From JALNZU01 sp964463695 (lineage in GTDB: Bacteria; Bacteroidota; Bacteroidia; Bacteroidales; F082): a DNA stretch of 64,000 bases. The stretch covers positions 36,688 to 100,687 of the forward strand of contig CAYXCZ010000013.1 in NCBI GenBank assembly GCA_964463695.1. The letters run 5' to 3'. This document shows positions 61,900-64,000 of this stretch, piece by piece (the first letter of the stretch is position 1; every line of letters starts with the position of its first letter). The position numbers and the translations under genes were made by a program. Under the pieces are notes generated by a model. It was not told where the DNA came from. It did not search any database and saw only the letters and a program-made list of their open reading frames with translations.

Positions 61900-62988
61900 A
61901 TGAATCCATCAGTACAAACTTTAGCAGCTTCTCGGTTTTCGGGCAGAGTCCTTTTACCCGATATAGCAAAGGGATTAGCTGTTGTTTTAATGATACAAGT
62001 GCATCTTACTGAACTATTTGCTGTACCTGTATGGTTCAACGGATGGGGTGGAAACATCAGTCTTTTCCTTGGAGGGCCGCCGGCAGCTCCTGTTTTTATG
62101 GTGCTTATGGGCTTTTTTGCGGCAAAAGCAAAAAGCGCAATGAAAACACAAATCTTCAGAGGGTTGAAACTGATTTTATGGGGACTGTTGTTAAATATCG
62201 GTTTGAACCTGCACTTTTTCATTCGTGTCGCAAAAGGACAAATAGTTGCTGATGTCTTCCCTTATCTTTTTGGAATTGATATTTTTATTCTTGCAGGCCT
62301 TAGCCTTATTGTAGTAGCAATTTTCAAACAATTAGCTGGAAAACGTCTTGTTTTGTGGTTAATACTCATGGTAATTTTTGGCTTCCTGAATCAGTATTTG
62401 TCTGTTTATGAAGGTAGTTTTACTTGGTTAACTTATTTACAAGCAGCATTTAACGGCTATTACCACTGGTCATATTTTCCGCTTTTCCCCTGGGGAGCAT
62501 ATCCTGTTGCCGGAGCATTCGCTTATTTTCTACTTGAAAAGTTGGGTCATGAGTTTATTAATGAGAAACGTCTGCTCATCACCTTCATCGTGCTCACAGT
62601 AGTTTTGGCTGTAACATTCAGATATGGGTTTCAACGGACGGTATTACTACAGGTTTATTATCATCACGAGGGCATTCAGATGTTATGGAATCTCGCCTTT
62701 GTTTCGTGGCTGATGATTCTGTTAAATTTTATATGTCTGCCGGGTCGTGAGAGTCTGATCCAAAATGGGCTTGCCTGGATTGGTCAAAATGTTACATCTT
62801 TTTATGTGTTTCAATGGTTGTTAATTGGAAACTTGGCAACCTGGTTGTATCAAACACAATACCCTTTACAACTTCTCTTTTATTTTATTGCAATCACCTT
62901 GATAAGTGCTTTACTTGTAATGTTTTGGAAAAAAGTAAAGAATAAATTCTTTGTCAGCCCGGTGCACAGGCAGCCGCAGCAACACTGA
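61900..62988 (+). CDS. Multi-helix acyltransferase-like membrane protein
   Basis: A 362-residue integral membrane protein with about ten helices. The first helix region DIAKGLAVVLMIQVHLTELF with its His, and FLGGPPAAPVFMVLMGFFAA, resemble the HGSNAT/DUF1624 group of membrane acyltransferases that acetylate sugars. The acceptor is unknown. The last 35 bases overlap the 3' end of the convergent comF gene. Confidence 0.72.
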   Translation: MNPSVQTLAASRFSGRVLLPDIAKGLAVVLMIQVHLTELFAVPVWFNGWGGNISLFLGGPPAAPVFMVLMGFFAAKAKSAMKTQIFRGLKLILWGLLLNIGLNLHFFIRVAKGQIVADVFPYLFGIDIFILAGLSLIVVAIFKQLAGKRLVLWLILMVIFGFLNQYLSVYEGSFTWLTYLQAAFNGYYHWSYFPLFPWGAYPVAGAFAYFLLEKLGHEFINEKRLLITFIVLTVVLAVTFRYGFQRTVLLQVYYHHEGIQMLWNLAFVSWLMILLNFICLPGRESLIQNGLAWIGQNVTSFYVFQWLLIGNLATWLYQTQYPLQLLFYFIAITLISALLVMFWKKVKNKFFVSPVHRQPQQH

Positions 62989-63646
62989 TTTTTATTCCGG
63001 GTGCAGCCGCCAGCACATTGGCACAGGCCTCAATAGTACTTCCGGTTGTGATTACATCGTCAATCAGCAATATATGTTTGTTGGTAAATTGTTCAGGATT
63101 TTTCATCATAAAAATATCTTTTACATTTTTCCAGCGGGCTTCACGCGACTTTTTTGTTTGGGTGTCGGTTGCAATAGCCCTCACCAAATTGTCTGTGCTT
63201 AAAGGCGCAGGTAAAATTTCACGCATCCCAAGGGCAAGAATTTCACTTTGATTGTAGCCTCTGATACGGATCTTTTTGGGATGTAACGGGACCGGAACTA
63301 TAAAGTCGATTTCTGAATATAAAGTCGATTTTTTAATCTCTTCAGCCATTTCCTTTCCAAGAAATAATCCTGCATCGCGATTGCTTTTGTATTTGAGATC
63401 GTGAATAAGGTGTTGAACACGACCCTTTTTTGCGAAAAAGTAGCAAGCGCTTACCGCATGAAGGTGCGTTCGACCCCAAAACATACGAGCCATCGGGTTG
63501 TCAGTAACAGTTTCGTAACCCGTCTTTGGCATGAGGAAACGGCAGCTCAGACAAATTGTTTTCTCGTCCTTGCTCAAAAGAGTTCCACATGCCGGGCACA
63601 CTTCCGGATAAAAAATGGCAAGTAAGTCGGTGAAAAAGTTGATCAT
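62954..63646 (-). CDS. comF: ComF family phosphoribosyltransferase-like protein
   Basis: A 230-residue protein. An N-terminal double-Cys zinc knuckle (CPACGTLL, CLSCR) is followed by a phosphoribosyltransferase fold with HLIHDLKYKSNRDAG, FIVPVPLHPKKIRIRGYNQSE and the PRPP loop ILLIDDVITTGSTIEACA. In naturally competent bacteria ComFC helps DNA uptake; in Bacteroidota its role is not settled. The start at 63646 (MINFFTDLLAIFYPEVC) follows a promoter; the frame continues to 63721 without family similarity. Confidence 0.92.
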   Translation of the reverse strand: MINFFTDLLAIFYPEVCPACGTLLSKDEKTICLSCRFLMPKTGYETVTDNPMARMFWGRTHLHAVSACYFFAKKGRVQHLIHDLKYKSNRDAGLFLGKEMAEEIKKSTLYSEIDFIVPVPLHPKKIRIRGYNQSEILALGMREILPAPLSTDNLVRAIATDTQTKKSREARWKNVKDIFMMKNPEQFTNKHILLIDDVITTGSTIEACANVLAAAPGIKISVAAAACAPG

Positions 63647-63671
63647 CAGGCTCTGATTGGGATACGACAGG

Positions 63672-63702
63672 CAAATGTAGTAATTGATTTTGTTCAACAC
63701 AA
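63672..63702 (-). promoter_or_regulatory. Promoter of comF
   Basis: On the minus strand TTG (63700-63702), a 20-base spacer and TACATTTG (63672-63679); 25 bases before the ATG at 63646. Confidence 0.55.
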
Positions 63703-63788
63703 TGATAATCAAAACTTTCATTTGAAATTTTGAAGAGAATTTTTAAATGATCCTTTAAATGGTTTTGGAATCTCATAAATTAGCACAC

Positions 63789-63814
63789 AAAAAAAGCCAC
63801 CAGTTCTGGCAGCT
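63789..63814 (-). terminator. Terminator after the ssb-like gene
   Basis: On the minus strand AGCTGCCAG pairs with CTGGTGGCT (two G-U wobbles) and is followed by seven T. Confidence 0.65.
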
Positions 63815-63839
63815 CTTTTTTTTACAAAGAAGGAAAGGC

Positions 63840-64000
63840 TTATGCCATTTCAGGTTCCCAGACAGCAAGGTTAAAAAGCACCACTTCGTTGGCTTGTTTC
63901 GCCACCCCATCTTTGTCGGCATATGTGCGACTGACAATTTTACCAACGATGCTCATTTTAACGCCTTTTTTCACTTTTTGCTGAACCAAAGCAGCATTTT
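63840..64000 (-). CDS. Single-stranded DNA-binding protein-like, C-terminal part
   Basis: A gene entering from the right edge; 52 complete codons are visible before the TAA at 63840-63842. They read as the second half of an OB fold: AALVQQKVKKGVKMSIVGKI, then SRTYADKDGVAKQANEVVLF and NLAVWEP, matching the strand pattern KKG-x(3)-hxGKIxSRxYxDKDG of SSB proteins. The protein ends at EPEMA without the usual acidic DDDIPF tail, so it may be an accessory or short SSB-like protein. The N-terminus is outside the window. Confidence 0.75.
   Translation of the reverse strand, partial: NAALVQQKVKKGVKMSIVGKIVSRTYADKDGVAKQANEVVLFNLAVWEPEMA

Noticed and set aside
1..64000. Mobile elements or prophage
   Set aside because: I found no transposase, integrase, phage structural gene, terminal inverted repeat or tRNA-flanking direct repeat.

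Overview
The window looks like chromosomal DNA of a free-living or gut-type Bacteroidota, probably a Bacteroidales/Marinilabiliales-like lineage. Evidence seen directly: a full-length type IX secretion translocon gene (sprA), four secreted proteins with C-terminal type IX sorting domains, a TonB box/receptor pair, lipoproteins ending in a Cys lipobox, and many promoters with the Bacteroidota -7 element TAnnTTTG. Base composition and style are even across the window. I see no prophage, transposase, integron, CRISPR array or rRNA operon, so this is core chromosome rather than an island.

Layout. 1-3.5 kb: 3' end of katG, then a lipoprotein and TonB-dependent receptor operon. 3.5-13.2 kb (minus): ruvA, sprA, gcvH, a VanZ-like gene and tonB. 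13.3-18.6 kb (minus): a large NtrY-like sensor kinase coupled to a polysaccharide flippase. 18.7-25.8 kb (minus): a DUF4175-type coiled-coil membrane protein, a small degenerate GHKL-like protein, ybeY, mnmG and a methyltransferase; two near-perfect parS sites flank mnmG. 25.9-31.2 kb (plus): three type IX cargo proteins, one of them an M1 metallopeptidase. 31.3-33.8 kb (minus): a protein with four glycogen-binding-like modules coupled to a two-lobed aspartyl protease. 33.9-42.4 kb (mostly plus): gltX, folB, a small CWC protein, tRNA-Cys and tRNA-Thr, a low-molecular-weight phosphatase, ruvC, a membrane flippase-like protein, a glycosyltransferase, phoH, purC and an exported protein with a strict 32-residue repeat. 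42.5-47.1 kb: cupin, SirB1-like, Nudix, SRAP, lutB-like and rpiB. 47.1-47.6 kb: a very AT-rich gene-free stretch with many DnaA-box-like 9-mers. 47.7-53.4 kb (plus): nadA, lipoproteins, a MORN-repeat protein, a PepSY membrane protein and a cysteine-rich PAS kinase. 53.5-60.9 kb (minus): esterase, deoxyhypusine-synthase-like protein, cysNC-cysD-cysQ, a WlbA-like dehydrogenase and mgsA. 61-64 kb: a type IX cargo protein, an acyltransferase-like membrane protein, comF and the 3' end of an ssb-like gene.

How parts fit together. The best-supported systems are type IX export (sprA plus cargo), TonB-driven uptake (tonB plus receptor), sulfate activation to PAPS (cysD, cysNC, cysQ) beside a nucleotide-sugar dehydrogenase, and Holliday-junction processing (ruvA, ruvC, in separate loci). 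The parS pair, a weaker third parS-like site and the AT-rich 47.1-47.6 kb stretch suggest that the window lies close to the replication origin. That is an inference: dnaA and parAB are not present here.

Many open reading frames begin at a TTG well upstream of the likely start; -7 promoter boxes lying inside those extensions were used to choose the downstream ATG.
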